This document shows positions 1-9,621 of a DNA stretch of 9,885 nt, in pieces. Source of the stretch: Pseudonocardiaceae bacterium (GTDB taxonomy: Bacteria; Actinomycetota; Actinomycetes; Mycobacteriales; Pseudonocardiaceae); NCBI GenBank assembly GCA_025937115.1, contig JAICSB010000091.1, positions 1 through 9,885 on the forward strand. The letters run 5' to 3'. Each line of letters begins with the position of its first letter. The first letter of the stretch is position 1. Made by a program: the position numbers and the translations under genes. Under the pieces are notes generated by a model that made no database searches, was not told the origin of the DNA, and saw nothing but the letters and a program-made list of their open reading frames with translations.

Positions 1-574
1 AGACCTCCTGCGCGTCGGCCGGGGTAGCGACCCGGCCGGTACCTATCGCCCAGATCGGCTCGTAGGCCACCACGATGGTGCCGACCTGCTCGGCGGACAG
101 GCCCTTGAGCGCGGCACGCAGTTGTGCAGTGCTGTGCGCCAGGTGGTCGCCGGCCTCACGAACCTCCAGACCCTCCCCCACGCACAGGATCGGCACCAGC
201 CCGTTGCGCAGTGCGGCCCGCACCTTGGCACCCACGGTGGCGTCGTCCTCGCCATGGTGTTCCCGGCGCTCCGAGTGCCCGGCAATCACGTAGCTGCAAT
301 CCAGCTTGGCCAGCATCGGCCCGGACACATCGCCGGTATACGGCCCGGAGTCCTTCGGCGAGAGATCCTGCGCGCCGTACCGGATCAGCAGCTTGTCACC
401 CTCGATGAGGGCTTGCACGCTGCGCAACGCGGTGAACGGCACCAGCACCGCCACCTCGACCTTGGCGAAGTACTTCTCCGGCAGCGCGAAGGCAAGCTTC
501 TGTACCAGAGCGATGGCCTCCAGGTGATGGAGGTTCATCTTCCAGTTGCCGGCAATCAACGGTTGGCGGGCCAC
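1..574 (-). CDS. tpiA: Triosephosphate isomerase, C-terminal end cut by the window edge
   Basis: This enzyme interconverts dihydroxyacetone phosphate and glyceraldehyde 3-phosphate in cytoplasmic glycolysis. The first 191 residues are present; about 65-70 C-terminal residues of the usual ~260 lie outside the window. The TIM-barrel catalytic set is visible: N10 and K12 in AGNWKMN, the electrophile H100 in AGHSERR, and the base E172 in [11 protein letters not shown]. The start is a GTG at 574-572, three bases after the pgk stop (TAG, 580-578), with GGAG nine bases upstream inside the end of pgk, so translation is probably coupled. It is the third gene of a gap-pgk-tpiA operon. Nothing in the visible part suggests a defect. 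Identification is secure from the active-site motifs. Confidence 0.97.
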   Translation of the reverse strand, partial: MARQPLIAGNWKMNLHHLEAIALVQKLAFALPEKYFAKVEVAVLVPFTALRSVQALIEGDKLLIRYGAQDLSPKDSGPYTGDVSGPMLAKLDCSYVIAGHSERREHHGEDDATVGAKVRAALRNGLVPILCVGEGLEVREAGDHLAHSTAQLRAALKGLSAEQVGTIVVAYEPIWAIGTGRVATPADAQEV

Positions 575-577
575 GCC

Positions 578-1784
578 CTAAGTCTCCAGCACTGCGATGC
601 CGGGCAACGACTTGCCCTCCAGAAACTCCAGGGATGCGCCGCCACCGGTGGAGATGTGCGAGAACCCGTCCTCGGGCAGACCCAGCAACCGCACCGCGGC
701 CGCCGAGTCACCGCCGCCGACCACGCTGAACGCGTCCGAGCCGGCGATGGTCTCCGCGACGCCGCGAGTGCCCGCCGCGAACGGCGCCAGTTCGAACACG
801 CCCATCGGACCGTTCCAGAACACGGTGGCGGCACCGGCCAACGCCGCGGCGAAGTCACGCACCGTCTGCGGCCCGATGTCCAGGCCCATCCACCCATCCG
901 GGATGTCTTCGGCGGCAACCGTGCGGGTGTTCGCGTCCGCCGCGAACTTATCGGCGATGACCACGTCGCGCGGCAGCCCGATGGTGTCGCCGGCGGCTTT
1001 GAGCAGCCGGGCGCACACGTCGACCATGTCGGGCTCCAACAGCGAGGAACCGACCGGGTGACCGAGGGCTGCCAGGAACGTGAAGCACATGCCGCCGCCA
1101 ACGAGCAGGGTGTCCACCTTCGGCAGCAGCGCCTCGATCACGGCGAGCTTGTCGGACACTTTCGACCCGCCCAGCACCACGGCGTAGGGACGGTCCGGCG
1201 TCTCGGACAGACGGCGCAGGGTGCTCACCTCGGTGAGCACCAGGGTGCCGGCATAGCCGGGCAGCCGCTCGGCGATGTCGACGACCGAAGCTTGCACCCG
1301 ATGCACGACGCCGAAGCCGTCGGAGACGAACGCGCCGCCGGCTCCCACCAGGGCGGCGAGCTGGTCGGCCAGCGCGCCGCGCTCGGTGGCGTCCTTGGAT
1401 GTCTCTCGCGGGTCGAAGCGGACGTTCTCCAGCAACGTGACCGCTCCGTCGGACAGACCTGCCACTGCGGCGCGAGCCGAGTCACCGACGATGTCGGTCG
1501 CCGCCGCCACCGGGGTACCCAGCAGCTCACCGAGCCGGGCCGCGACCGGCGCCAGCGAGTACTCGGGATCTGGAGCTCCTTTCGGACGCCCCAGGTGGGC
1601 GGTCACCACTACCCGCGCACCGGCCCCGGTCAGCGCCCGCAGAGTGGGCAGGGAGGCGCGGATCCGCCCGTCGTCAGTGATCCGACTGTCACTCGAGGAT
1701 TTGGCGTCCAGCGGCACGTTGAGGTCGGTTCGAACCAGCACGGTCCGGCCCGCTACACCACTGGCGAGCAAGTCGTCCAGTGTT

Positions 1785-1789
<5 letters not shown>
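578..1789 (-). CDS. pgk: Phosphoglycerate kinase
   Basis: Phosphoglycerate kinase transfers the acyl phosphate of 1,3-bisphosphoglycerate to ADP, the first ATP-yielding step of glycolysis, in the cytoplasm. At 403 residues it has the normal bacterial length. The N-terminal substrate domain shows TDLNVPLD (21-28), the conserved arginine of [10 protein letters not shown] (35-44) and HLGRPKG (65-71). The C-terminal nucleotide domain shows [10 protein letters not shown] (205-214), GGGMCFTFL (231-239), WNGPMGVFE (325-333), GGGDSAAA (358-365) and the phosphate loop [14 protein letters not shown] (380-393). The DGFGVVHR form at 157-164 replaces the more widespread DAFGTAHR; I recall this as an actinobacterial variant. 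The start is GTG, preceded by GAGGA seven bases upstream within a tandem repeat. It lies 24 bp after gap and 3 bp before tpiA. Confidence 0.98.
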
Positions 1790-2881
<1,092 letters not shown>

Positions 2882-2903
2882 TCGGCCGACGCGCCGCCCG
2901 CAG

Positions 2904-2920
2904 TCCCCCCGGTAGGGGGA
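2904..2920 (-). terminator. Short G/C hairpin after whiA, possible terminator
   Basis: The sequence TCCCCC-CGGTA-GGGGGA forms a perfect 6-bp stem with a 5-nt loop, starting 21 nt after the whiA stop. It lacks a U-tract, which is common for actinobacterial terminators but weakens the call. Its position between two operons, just before the candidate gap promoter, supports a boundary role. Confidence 0.45.
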
Positions 2921-2941
2921 GCCGCAGGGGTGTTTGCGCGG

Positions 2942-3922
2942 TCAGGCGTCCAGCATGTCCGGTGTTACCGCGGATTCGGTGTCCGGCACCCCGAGTTCCT
3001 CGGCCTTGCGGTCGGCCATCGCGAGCAGCCGGCGGATCCGACCTGCCACCGCGTCCTTGGTCAGCGGCGGGTCGGCGAGCTGACCCAGCTCCTCCAGCGA
3101 GGCCTGCCGGTGTTCCAGCCGCAGCCGGCCCGCCGTCGTCAGATGCCCCGGGATGTCCCCGCCGAGCAACTCCAGAGCCCGAGCGACCCGCGCCGCCGAG
3201 GCCACCGCCGCGCGCGCGGATCGGCGCAGGTTGGCGTCGTCGAAGTTGGCCAGCCGATTGGCGGTGGCGCGGACCTCACGACGCACCCGGCGTTCTTCCC
3301 AGGCCAGCACCGAGTCGTGCGCGCCCAGCCGGGTGAGCAGCGCCCCGATGGCGTCGCCGTCGCGGATCACCACCCGGTCAGCACCCCGGACCTCGCGTGC
3401 CTTGGCCGCGATGCCGAGCCGGCGAGCCGCGCCGACCAGGGCCAGCGCCGCCTCCGGCCCGGGACAGGTCACCTCCAGCGCGGCCGAACGGCCGGGCTCG
3501 GTGAGCGACCCGTGCGCGAGAAACGCGCCGCGCCAGGACGCCTCGGCATCGCACAGACCGCCGGAGACCACCTGCGGGGGCAACCCACGCACTGGGCGGC
3601 CGCGGACGTCCAGCAACCCGGTCTGCCGAGCCAACCCTTCCCCGTCGCGGACCACCCGCACCACGTAACAGGTTCCTTTACGCAGGCCACCAGCCGTGAT
3701 CAGGTGCACATCGGAGTTGTGCCCGTACAGCTCGTGCACTTCCCGGCGTAGCCGGCGGGCGGCCGAGCCGGTGTCCAGCTCGGCCTCCACCACCACGCGG
3801 CCGGCGATGATGTGCAACCCCCCGGCGAAGCGCAGCAACGAGGAAACCTCGGCTCGCCGGCAGCACGTCTTGGTTACCCGCAGCCGGCTCAGCTCATCCT
3901 TGACGGCGGAGGTCATGGCCAC
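2942..3922 (-). CDS. whiA: WhiA sporulation/cell-division transcription regulator
   Basis: WhiA is a DNA-binding protein of Gram-positive bacteria. In Streptomyces it acts with WhiB to switch on cell-division and sporulation genes; in non-sporulators it affects division and chromosome segregation. The 326 residues fit the family. Residues ~20-190 form the degenerate LAGLIDADG homing-endonuclease fold, with RFAGGLH (31-37) and [11 protein letters not shown] (130-140). Residues ~215-310 form the helix-turn-helix domain, with [18 protein letters not shown] (221-238), QASLEELG (273-280) and [13 protein letters not shown] (288-300). I chose the GTG at 3922 because Streptomyces homologues begin MAMT and GGGGAG lies five bases upstream. 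An ATG at 3916, making an ATGA overlap with the yvcK stop, is the alternative. It is the last gene of the uvrC-rapZ-yvcK run. Confidence 0.97.
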   Translation of the reverse strand: MAMTSAVKDELSRLRVTKTCCRRAEVSSLLRFAGGLHIIAGRVVVEAELDTGSAARRLRREVHELYGHNSDVHLITAGGLRKGTCYVVRVVRDGEGLARQTGLLDVRGRPVRGLPPQVVSGGLCDAEASWRGAFLAHGSLTEPGRSAALEVTCPGPEAALALVGAARRLGIAAKAREVRGADRVVIRDGDAIGALLTRLGAHDSVLAWEERRVRREVRATANRLANFDDANLRRSARAAVASAARVARALELLGGDIPGHLTTAGRLRLEHRQASLEELGQLADPPLTKDAVAGRIRRLLAMADRKAEELGVPDTESAVTPDMLDA

Positions 3923-4887
3923 TGGCGCTCCCCCTCCCCTTGCACGTCTACCAGTATCCGGCGCAGCGCTGCGGCCAGCGCTACCGGATCGTGGCGATCG
4001 GTGAATCCGTCGTCGGCGACCCGGTCAAGGTACGCGTGCCCACCGAGCGCGGCTGCGCACCGGTGCAACCGAGCGGGCGCCGCGACCGTGTCAACATCGG
4101 CGAGCACCGCGTGCACGGTGAATCCGGGGGGCGCGTGGTCGCACAAGACAGTCAAGTACTGCTCCGGGGAGAATCCTGCGGTTTCCCCCGGTTGCGGGAC
4201 GAGGTTGAGGATCAGCACCCGGCACGCCTGCGTGCTCACCAGCGCGCTGGCCAAGCCGGGAACGAGCAGATGCGGTAGCACGCTGGTGAACCACGAACCG
4301 GGCCCGAGAACCACGAGATCAGCCGCACCGACCGCGCGGACCGCCTCAGCGCAGGCCTGCGGCCGCTCGGGCCGAAGCCGCACCCGGTGCACCCGACCCG
4401 GCGTAGTGGCCACCGCCACCTGGCCCCGGATCCGGCTGAGCCGGTCTGGGTGACCGTCGAGGCCAGCGACATCGGCCTCGATATCGAGCGGTTCGACAGT
4501 CATCGGCAGTACCCGGCCGGTCACTCGGAGCAGCGCACACACCTCGTCCAACATCGCCACCGGATCGCCGAGCACCTCCAGCAGCCCGGCCATCACCAGG
4601 TTACCCACGGCGTGTCCGGCCAGCGCGCCGGTGCCGCCGAAGCGATGCTGGAACACTTCTCGCCAGCGGCCGGCCGCACCGTCGTCGGCCGCGAGCGCGG
4701 TCAGCGCCATGCGCAGATCGCCGGGCGCCAGCATCCCCAGCTCCCGGCGCAGCCGCCCGGATGAGCCGCCGTCATCGGCCACCGTGACCACCGCGGTGAC
4801 GTCGTCGGTGATGGCTCGCAACGCCAGCAGCGTGGCGTACAGTCCGTGGCCGCCGCCCAGCGCGACCGCCTTGACGGAGCGGGTCAC
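3913..4887 (-). CDS. yvcK: YvcK/CuvA-family protein (gluconeogenesis and cell-shape factor)
   Basis: Proteins of this 2-phospho-L-lactate transferase-like (CofD-like) fold bind UDP-sugars and are needed for correct peptidoglycan synthesis and cell shape, especially on gluconeogenic carbon; the mycobacterial member is CuvA. The 324 residues contain the nucleotide loop [12 protein letters not shown] (9-20), [14 protein letters not shown] (34-47), PGDLRMAL (55-62), GHAVGNL (91-97), [14 protein letters not shown] (195-208) and GETAGFS (234-240). GGGHGL instead of the Bacillus GGGTGL is the form I recall from mycobacterial homologues. The GTG start at 4887-4885 overlaps the rapZ stop as GTGA, and the stop overlaps whiA, so expression is coupled on both sides. 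Its ribosome binding site is poor (GGGA), which makes coupling the likely route of initiation. Confidence 0.96.
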   Translation of the reverse strand: MTRSVKAVALGGGHGLYATLLALRAITDDVTAVVTVADDGGSSGRLRRELGMLAPGDLRMALTALAADDGAAGRWREVFQHRFGGTGALAGHAVGNLVMAGLLEVLGDPVAMLDEVCALLRVTGRVLPMTVEPLDIEADVAGLDGHPDRLSRIRGQVAVATTPGRVHRVRLRPERPQACAEAVRAVGAADLVVLGPGSWFTSVLPHLLVPGLASALVSTQACRVLILNLVPQPGETAGFSPEQYLTVLCDHAPPGFTVHAVLADVDTVAAPARLHRCAAALGGHAYLDRVADDGFTDRHDPVALAAALRRILVDVQGEGERQWP

Positions 4888-5789
4888 TCGCGTCCCACGT
4901 CTCGGTGCACGACCTTGACGGTGATCTTGTCGATTCCGCTGTTGCGGTCCAGGCGGCTGGCCAACGCCTCGGAGACGACCACACTGCGGTGTTTACCACC
5001 GGTGCACCCCACCGCGAGGGTGAGGTACCGCTTGCCCTCCCGCCGGTAGCCACCACTGATCAGTCGCAGCAGTTCGAGATAGCGGTTCAGGAATTCCTCG
5101 GCCCCTTCCTGGGACAGCACATAGTTGCGGACATCGGCGTCCAGACCGGTGAACTCGCGAAGTTCCGGGATCCAGAATGGGTTGGGCAGAAATCGCACGT
5201 CGATCACGAGGTCGGAATCCATCGGCAACCCGTATTTGTAACCGAAGGACACCACCGTGATCCGGGTCCGAGTGCTGGATTCACCACCGAACGCGTGCTC
5301 GATCTTGGCCCGCAGCTGGTGTATGGACAGCCCGGTGGTGTCCAGCACCAGGTCAGCCTCGTCGCGCAGGGGGGCGAGCAATGCCCGCTCGGCGGCAATC
5401 CCGTCAGCCAGCCGGCCATCGCTCTGCAGCGGGTGGCTGCGCCGGACCTGCTCGAAGCGACGGATCAGCACCGCGTCGGTGGCTTCCAGGTAGAGCACTT
5501 TGGGCCGGTAACCGCGGGCGTCCAGATCCTTGATCACCGCGGCGAGATCGTCAGTGAATGCCCGACTGCGCACGTCCATCACCACCGCGACCCGGGTTAT
5601 CGCGCCTTGCGATCGGGCGCCAAGCTCGACCATGGTGGCGATCAGTTCGGGCGGCAGGTTGTCGACGACGAACCAACCCAGGTCCTCCAGCACCTTCGCG
5701 GCCGTGCTGCGACCCGCGCCGGACAGGCCGGAGACGACGGCGACCTCGATACCACCCTGCGTTTCGCTACTGCGCTGGATTTCGGTCAC
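4884..5789 (-). CDS. rapZ: RapZ/YvcJ-family P-loop nucleotide-binding protein
   Basis: This family hydrolyses or binds nucleotides; E. coli RapZ is an RNA adaptor that brings GlmZ to RNase E to control amino-sugar synthesis. The 301 residues show a Walker A loop GLSGAGRST (21-29), a Walker B-like [10 protein letters not shown] (67-76) and the conserved C-terminal domain with SFGYKYGLP (181-189), [10 protein letters not shown] (197-206) and [10 protein letters not shown] (261-270). The basic C-terminal tail that E. coli RapZ uses for RNA binding is absent: the protein ends HRDVGRE. A GlmZ-like role therefore cannot be assumed. The GTG start at 5789-5787 overlaps the uvrC stop as GTGA, with GGAG seven bases upstream. 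It lies between uvrC and yvcK, the usual actinobacterial order. Confidence 0.96.
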   Translation of the reverse strand: MTEIQRSSETQGGIEVAVVSGLSGAGRSTAAKVLEDLGWFVVDNLPPELIATMVELGARSQGAITRVAVVMDVRSRAFTDDLAAVIKDLDARGYRPKVLYLEATDAVLIRRFEQVRRSHPLQSDGRLADGIAAERALLAPLRDEADLVLDTTGLSIHQLRAKIEHAFGGESSTRTRITVVSFGYKYGLPMDSDLVIDVRFLPNPFWIPELREFTGLDADVRNYVLSQEGAEEFLNRYLELLRLISGGYRREGKRYLTLAVGCTGGKHRSVVVSEALASRLDRNSGIDKITVKVVHRDVGRE

Positions 5790-7765
5790 CGCGCTACTCC
5801 ATTGGTTTTTTCGGCGCCGATGGGCGGCTCCTCCGCGGGCGCCAGATCGTTCTCTGCGATGGCCAGGGCTGCGAGCACCGCCCGCGCGGTACTCGGACCG
5901 ATCCCGGATACCTCGGTGAGCTCGGAGACACTGGCCTGCCGGATACGGCGCACCGAGCCGAAGTGCTTGAGCAGCGCGGTGCGCCGAGTCTGCCCGAGGC
6001 CGGCCACATCGTCCAACGCAGATGCCGTCATCCGCACTGAGCGCTTCTGCCGGTGGTATCTGATCGCGAACCGGTGTGCCTCGTCCCGCACTCGCTGCAG
6101 CAGGTAGAGACCCTCGCTGGTGCGCGGCAGGATCACCGGGTCGGCCTCGCCGGGCAACCAGACCTCCTCCAGCCGCTTGGCCAGCCCGGCGATCGCGACA
6201 TCGGTCACGCCGAGCTCGAACAGTGCTTCAGCCGCCGCGGCCACCTGCGCCGGGCCGCCGTCGACAACCAGCAGGTTCGGCGGGTAGGCGAATTTGCGGG
6301 GACGTCCGGTGTCGGGGTCCAAGCCTGGCTGTTCGTGCTCGTTGTCCCGCAGATAGCGGGCGAAGCGCCGGCGGACCACCTCGGCGATGCTCGCCACGTC
6401 ATCAGAGTGCCCGTCACCGGCCGCGTCCCGGATCGCGAAGCGCCGGTAGTCGGACTTGCGCGCCAGCCCGTCCTCGAAGACCACCAGCGAGGCCACCACA
6501 TCGTTGCCCTGCACGTGGCTGACGTCGATACATTCGATGCGCAGCGGGGCGGTGTCCAGGCCGAGCTGCTCCTGGATCTCACGCAGTGCCGCGGCGCGGG
6601 CGGTCAGGTCACCGGCCCGGCGGAGCTTGTGCTGCGCGAAGGCCTCTGCGGCGTTGCGCGCCACGGTGTCGGCCAGCGAGCGCTTGTCCCCCCGCTGCGG
6701 TACCCGCAGTGCCACCCGGGCGCCGCGCAGCCCGGAAAGCCATTCGGTCAGGATGTCGGCGTCCTCGGGTAGTTCGGGCACCAGCACCTCACGTGGCACC
6801 GGCTGCGTTGCGTCGTCCGCGGCCTCGGCCAGCGCGGCCTGCTCGCCATAGAACTGGGTCAGGAACTGGCTGACCAGGTCCACCTGTTCGACCCGCTCGA
6901 TCACCCAGCCTCGCTGGCCACGGACCCGGCCGCCCCGAACGTGGAACACCTGCACCGCAGCCTCGAGCTCATCACAGGCGAAGGCGATCACGTCCGCGTC
7001 GGTGCCGTCACCGAGCACCACCGCCTGCTTCTCCATCGCCCGGCGCAACGCCCCCAAGTGATCGCGCAGCCGCGCGGCACGCTCGAACTCCAACTCGACT
7101 GCGGCCGCTTCCATTTCCCGCTCCAACCGGCGGATCATCTTGTCGGTGCGGCCGGACAGGAAATCGCAGAAATCGTCGACGATGGCGCGATGTTGCTCGG
7201 CGGTGACATTACCTACGCACGGCGCTGAGCATTTATCGATATAGCCCAGCAAGCATGGTCGACCGATCTGACCGTGCCGCTTGAATACGCCAGCCGAGCA
7301 CACCCGGGCAGGAAATACCCTGGTGAGCAGGTCGAGCGTCTCCCGGATCGCCCAGGCGTGCGCGTATGGCCCGAAGTACCGGACGCCGCGCTTTCGGGGC
7401 CCGCGGTAAACCTGCAGGCGGGGATACTCCTCATTGAGCGTTACCGCCAGCACCGGATAGGACTTGTCGTCACGATACCGGACGTTGAATCGGGGATCGA
7501 ACTCCTTGATCCAGTTATATTCCAGCTGCAGCGCCTCGACCTCGGTGCTGACCATCGTCCACTCCACCGACGCCGCCGTGGTGACCATCTGTCGGGTGCG
7601 TGGGTGCAGACCGGACAGGTCGGCGAAGTAGGAGTTCAGCCGGCTGCGCAGGCTCTTCGCCTTGCCGACGTAGATCACCCGGCGGTGCTCGTCGCGGAAG
7701 CGGTACACCCCCGGCCCGTCGGGGATCGTCCCCGTGGCCGGACGATACCTGGCGGGATCAGCCAT
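5786..7765 (-). CDS. uvrC: UvrC, excinuclease ABC subunit C
   Basis: UvrC makes the two incisions around damage marked by UvrA and UvrB in nucleotide excision repair. The 659 residues are near the usual length. The N-terminal GIY-YIG nuclease (about 14-95) has GVYRF, Y32 and R40 in [10 protein letters not shown], and E77 in TEVEALQLE. Four cysteines (C156, C171, C179, C183) match the positions of the iron-sulphur ligands reported for E. coli UvrC. A UvrB-binding UVR motif follows near 205-240. The RNase H-like nuclease has D414 ([10 protein letters not shown]), D502 (VVDGGPAQV) and H563 (DEAHRFAI), then tandem helix-hairpin-helix motifs (585-635). I chose the ATG at 7765 because homologues begin [12 protein letters not shown] and GAGG lies five bases upstream. 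A longer reading from a GTG at 7810 only translates the palindrome. Confidence 0.97.
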   Translation of the reverse strand: MADPARYRPATGTIPDGPGVYRFRDEHRRVIYVGKAKSLRSRLNSYFADLSGLHPRTRQMVTTAASVEWTMVSTEVEALQLEYNWIKEFDPRFNVRYRDDKSYPVLAVTLNEEYPRLQVYRGPRKRGVRYFGPYAHAWAIRETLDLLTRVFPARVCSAGVFKRHGQIGRPCLLGYIDKCSAPCVGNVTAEQHRAIVDDFCDFLSGRTDKMIRRLEREMEAAAVELEFERAARLRDHLGALRRAMEKQAVVLGDGTDADVIAFACDELEAAVQVFHVRGGRVRGQRGWVIERVEQVDLVSQFLTQFYGEQAALAEAADDATQPVPREVLVPELPEDADILTEWLSGLRGARVALRVPQRGDKRSLADTVARNAAEAFAQHKLRRAGDLTARAAALREIQEQLGLDTAPLRIECIDVSHVQGNDVVASLVVFEDGLARKSDYRRFAIRDAAGDGHSDDVASIAEVVRRRFARYLRDNEHEQPGLDPDTGRPRKFAYPPNLLVVDGGPAQVAAAAEALFELGVTDVAIAGLAKRLEEVWLPGEADPVILPRTSEGLYLLQRVRDEAHRFAIRYHRQKRSVRMTASALDDVAGLGQTRRTALLKHFGSVRRIRQASVSELTEVSGIGPSTARAVLAALAIAENDLAPAEEPPIGAEKTNGVAR

Positions 7766-8765
7766 GGCCGCCTCGTGAGTGGCAAACAGTGTGATCACAC
7801 TGTTTGCCACTCACGAGCTCGAGCCTTCTGAGGATCGAGCGAATCCGCCAGCCCCACAGCGGCGCCAGCACGTAGCCGGGATAGGACGCCAGCCAACTCG
7901 CACTACCCAGGCTCACCGCGTCCGCACCGGCCCAGAAATACTCTCGGCAGTCGTCGAAGGTCCTGATTCCCCCGGTCGCGATCACCGGCAAGGTGATCCC
8001 CGCGTCGCGCAGCTCGGCTACCACCCGCAGCCCGATCGGCTTGACCGCCCGGCCGGACAGACCGCCGTAGCGGTTGGCCAACAACGGTTGGCCAGTCCGC
8101 GGATTCAGCCGCAGCGCGCGCACGGTATTGATCGCGGTGAGCGCCGAGACTCCGGCGGCGGCGGCACGGCGGGCGTGCCCGACGTAATCCCGGTCCGGTG
8201 ACAGCTTGAGGATCACCGGGTGTCTACTGGCGGGCACCGCGTCGGCGAGCACCCCGTCCAGGATGGGTTCGAAATCGTGATCGACGTTCGGGCAGGAGAC
8301 GTTGAACTCCACGGCCGCGATCGCGCCGGTGGGCACAGCCGCGTTCACCGCGTCGACCAGGGCGACGAACTCCTCGGCGGCGAACCCGCCCACTGAGATG
8401 ATGGTGTTCTGGTCGCGGGTGCGCGGGTAGTAATCGCGCAGGTAAGCCTCGATCCCGACGTTGCACCAACCGAAGGCGTTGATCCAGCCGCCGTCGACGC
8501 CCCGCAGCACCGTGGCGTAGCGGCGCAGCAGGCCGGGCAGCGCGTGCAGCGGCCAATCGGTGCGGTTGGTGAAGTGCCCGTCGCGGGGCTGCACCGTCAG
8601 GGTCCTGGTGGTGACCGCGCCGAACCGCTCCAGCGGCACGAACCGGGAGATCGGACTCATCCCGTACGGCACCAGACCCGGGTCGGGGGCGCCATAACCG
8701 AGCAGGCTCGACGAGGTGACCAGCCGGTTGCGCAGGCGGATATCACCCAACCAGACTTCGCTCAC
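7758..8765 (-). CDS. Dihydroorotate dehydrogenase-like FMN enzyme (class 1-like)
   Basis: This is an FMN-containing TIM barrel related to dihydroorotate dehydrogenase, which oxidises dihydroorotate to orotate in pyrimidine synthesis. The 335 residues show TSSSLLGYG (18-26), EFNVSCPN (153-160) with C158 at the catalytic-base position of class 1 enzymes, LKLSP with K187, AINT with N213, [15 protein letters not shown] (233-247), and the FMN phosphate motifs ATGGI (263-267) and LGS (286-288). No pyrimidine gene or electron-transfer subunit is adjacent, so the substrate is uncertain; a related dihydropyrimidine or other flavin enzyme is possible. The GTG at 8765 is chosen over one at 8810 because AGGGAGGGG (8777-8769) lies just upstream. 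The last 15 codons before GGHG are made by the 46-bp palindrome. The stop overlaps the uvrC start as ATGGCTGA. Confidence 0.85.
   Translation of the reverse strand: MSEVWLGDIRLRNRLVTSSSLLGYGAPDPGLVPYGMSPISRFVPLERFGAVTTRTLTVQPRDGHFTNRTDWPLHALPGLLRRYATVLRGVDGGWINAFGWCNVGIEAYLRDYYPRTRDQNTIISVGGFAAEEFVALVDAVNAAVPTGAIAAVEFNVSCPNVDHDFEPILDGVLADAVPASRHPVILKLSPDRDYVGHARRAAAAGVSALTAINTVRALRLNPRTGQPLLANRYGGLSGRAVKPIGLRVVAELRDAGITLPVIATGGIRTFDDCREYFWAGADAVSLGSASWLASYPGYVLAPLWGWRIRSILRRLELVSGKQCDHTVCHSRGGHG
7772..7817. repeat. Perfect 46-bp palindrome spanning the dehydrogenase end and uvrC ribosome binding site
   Basis: All 23 pairs match with no spacer. The centre is AGTGTGATCACACT and the arms continue through GGCAAAC/GTTTGCC to CTCGTGAGT/ACTCACGAG; pairing breaks at 7771/7818. 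It encodes residues 317-331 of the dehydrogenase homologue. The coding-strand end supplies GAG of the GAGG (7774-7771) that precedes the uvrC ATG by five bases. RNA from either strand would fold into a stem of about 21 bp with a GAUC loop. It could be a dispersed palindromic element inserted in frame, a translational switch, or both. Confidence 0.97.
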
Positions 8766-8768
8766 CGG

Positions 8769-8777
8769 CCCCTCCCT
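8769..8777 (-). promoter_or_regulatory. Ribosome binding site deciding the dehydrogenase start
   Basis: AGGGAGGGG sits three bases before the GTG at 8765, with its GGAG core at normal spacing. The upstream in-frame GTG at 8810 has no such sequence, so the shorter protein is preferred. Confidence 0.7.
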
Positions 8778-8796
8778 GGGATCGCGGGACCCCCAC

Positions 8797-8802
8797 AGGA
8801 TA
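8797..8802 (-). promoter_or_regulatory. Candidate -10 element before the dehydrogenase-uvrC operon
   Basis: On the minus strand TATCCT lies in the 60-bp gap between hepT and the dehydrogenase gene. Transcription from about 8790 would give a leader of about 25 nt containing the strong ribosome binding site. No clear -35 is seen, so read-through from mntA-hepT is equally possible. Confidence 0.3.
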
Positions 8803-8825
8803 GGTCGCACTGGCGCGGGCCATTT

Positions 8826-9245
8826 TCAGGAACTCGGCACAACCCACGCGGCGACTGTGGCGACGAAGTCGTCCAGGTCCGAGAGGTTCCTGAGCCGGTC
8901 GAGCACGATGCCGTCGTCAACCTCGACGTAGTCGTGAACGAGCACGTTCCGGAAGCCCACCGCGCGGCGCAGGCGGTCCGCAAGATCGGCGGACAGCACT
9001 CCATGGACGCCCAGGAGACCTACCGCGTCGCCGTTGTCCCGCGGCGGACCCCAACCCTCCGACGCGCACACGTGTTGGGCGACGTCAACACCCGCCTCGA
9101 TCGCCGTCACGAACGTGTACTTGACGCCGCGCAACCACAGCGGGTCGCCGCGTCGCGTGGGGTCGGCTGACGCCTCGGCACGCAGGACAGCGAGGTCGTC
9201 GCTGATCGACCGGAGGAGCCGGAGGACTCGGACCTCATCGACCAC
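8826..9245 (-). CDS. hepT: HepT-family HEPN RNase toxin
   Basis: HepT (DUF86) toxins are small all-helical HEPN ribonucleases that cut RNA and block growth unless modified by the partner MntA. The predicted 139 residues contain the catalytic RX4HXY motif as RNVLVHDY, with R99, H104 and Y106. In the studied Shewanella pair the equivalent tyrosine is the residue that MntA AMPylates. The N-terminal half is helical and rich in L, A and R, as expected. The frame stays open far upstream into mntA, so I set the start at the GTG 9245-9243, which gives the usual MVDEVRVLRLL opening and has GAGG nine bases before it. It overlaps the mntA stop by 11 nt. The motif is complete, so the toxin looks active. 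Confidence 0.88.
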   Translation of the reverse strand: MVDEVRVLRLLRSISDDLAVLRAEASADPTRRGDPLWLRGVKYTFVTAIEAGVDVAQHVCASEGWGPPRDNGDAVGLLGVHGVLSADLADRLRRAVGFRNVLVHDYVEVDDGIVLDRLRNLSDLDDFVATVAAWVVPSS

Positions 9246-9621
9246 GTCGGACGGCCTCAGCGAACTCGTGGTGGCTGCGCTGCAGCCGCGGCCCTTCGTC
9301 GGCGTAGATCTTGCGCGTGGTAGCGGTCCAGCGGATTCTCGCGGGTGGATCGTCGTCGAACAGGACGCGACCGTGCAGCGCGATCCGGCCAGCCAGCTCA
9401 AGGGGCGCGCCGTTGAGCACCACGAGATCCACCCCCGGCGGGAGCAACACATCAAAGGTCGCCGGCGGGTCCGACGACCACCACGCCGCAACGTCGACGT
9501 CAGAATCCTCTCGGGCCGAACCGGCCGCCCGGCTGCCGTGCAGCAGCGCGAATCGGGCCCCGGCGCCGCGCAACACCGCAACGATCTCCGCGGCAAGACC
9601 ATCCGGCACCGCGCTGCTCAT
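9235..9621 (-). CDS. mntA: MntA-family minimal nucleotidyltransferase antitoxin
   Basis: This 128-residue protein is a minimal nucleotidyltransferase. The family signature GSX10DXD is present: G29-S30 in LHGSRAAGSARED, then D41 and D43 in SDVDVA, with a third acidic residue at D65 in VDLVVLN. In characterised type VII toxin-antitoxin systems MntA transfers AMP from ATP to a HepT tyrosine and silences it; that role is inferred here from the motif and from the overlapping hepT. The frame is open to 9744, but the extra residues only translate the upstream palindromes (a repeated RFGSEWRS), so I start at the ATG 9621. No Shine-Dalgarno precedes it, and GAGACT seven bases upstream could be a -10 for a leaderless message. 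The stop TGA lies inside hepT. Confidence 0.87.
   Translation of the reverse strand: MSSAVPDGLAAEIVAVLRGAGARFALLHGSRAAGSAREDSDVDVAAWWSSDPPATFDVLLPPGVDLVVLNGAPLELAGRIALHGRVLFDDDPPARIRWTATTRKIYADEGPRLQRSHHEFAEAVRRGR

Noticed and set aside
4905..6107. A 400-codon open frame on the plus strand
   Set aside because: Antisense to rapZ and the end of uvrC; no domain, low-complexity composition typical of complementary-strand translation.
7787..7802. TGTGATCACA at the palindrome centre as a CRP-type operator
   Set aside because: CRP sites need a six-base spacer between TGTGA and TCACA; here there is none, and the site is internal to a gene.
8766..8825. A terminator between hepT and the dehydrogenase gene
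   Set aside because: The only pairing I could draw (TGGG with CCCA) is four base pairs and has no U-tract.
9246..9602. A long N-terminal extension of HepT
   Set aside because: It is the out-of-frame reading of mntA; the HepT fold begins at the GTG at 9245.
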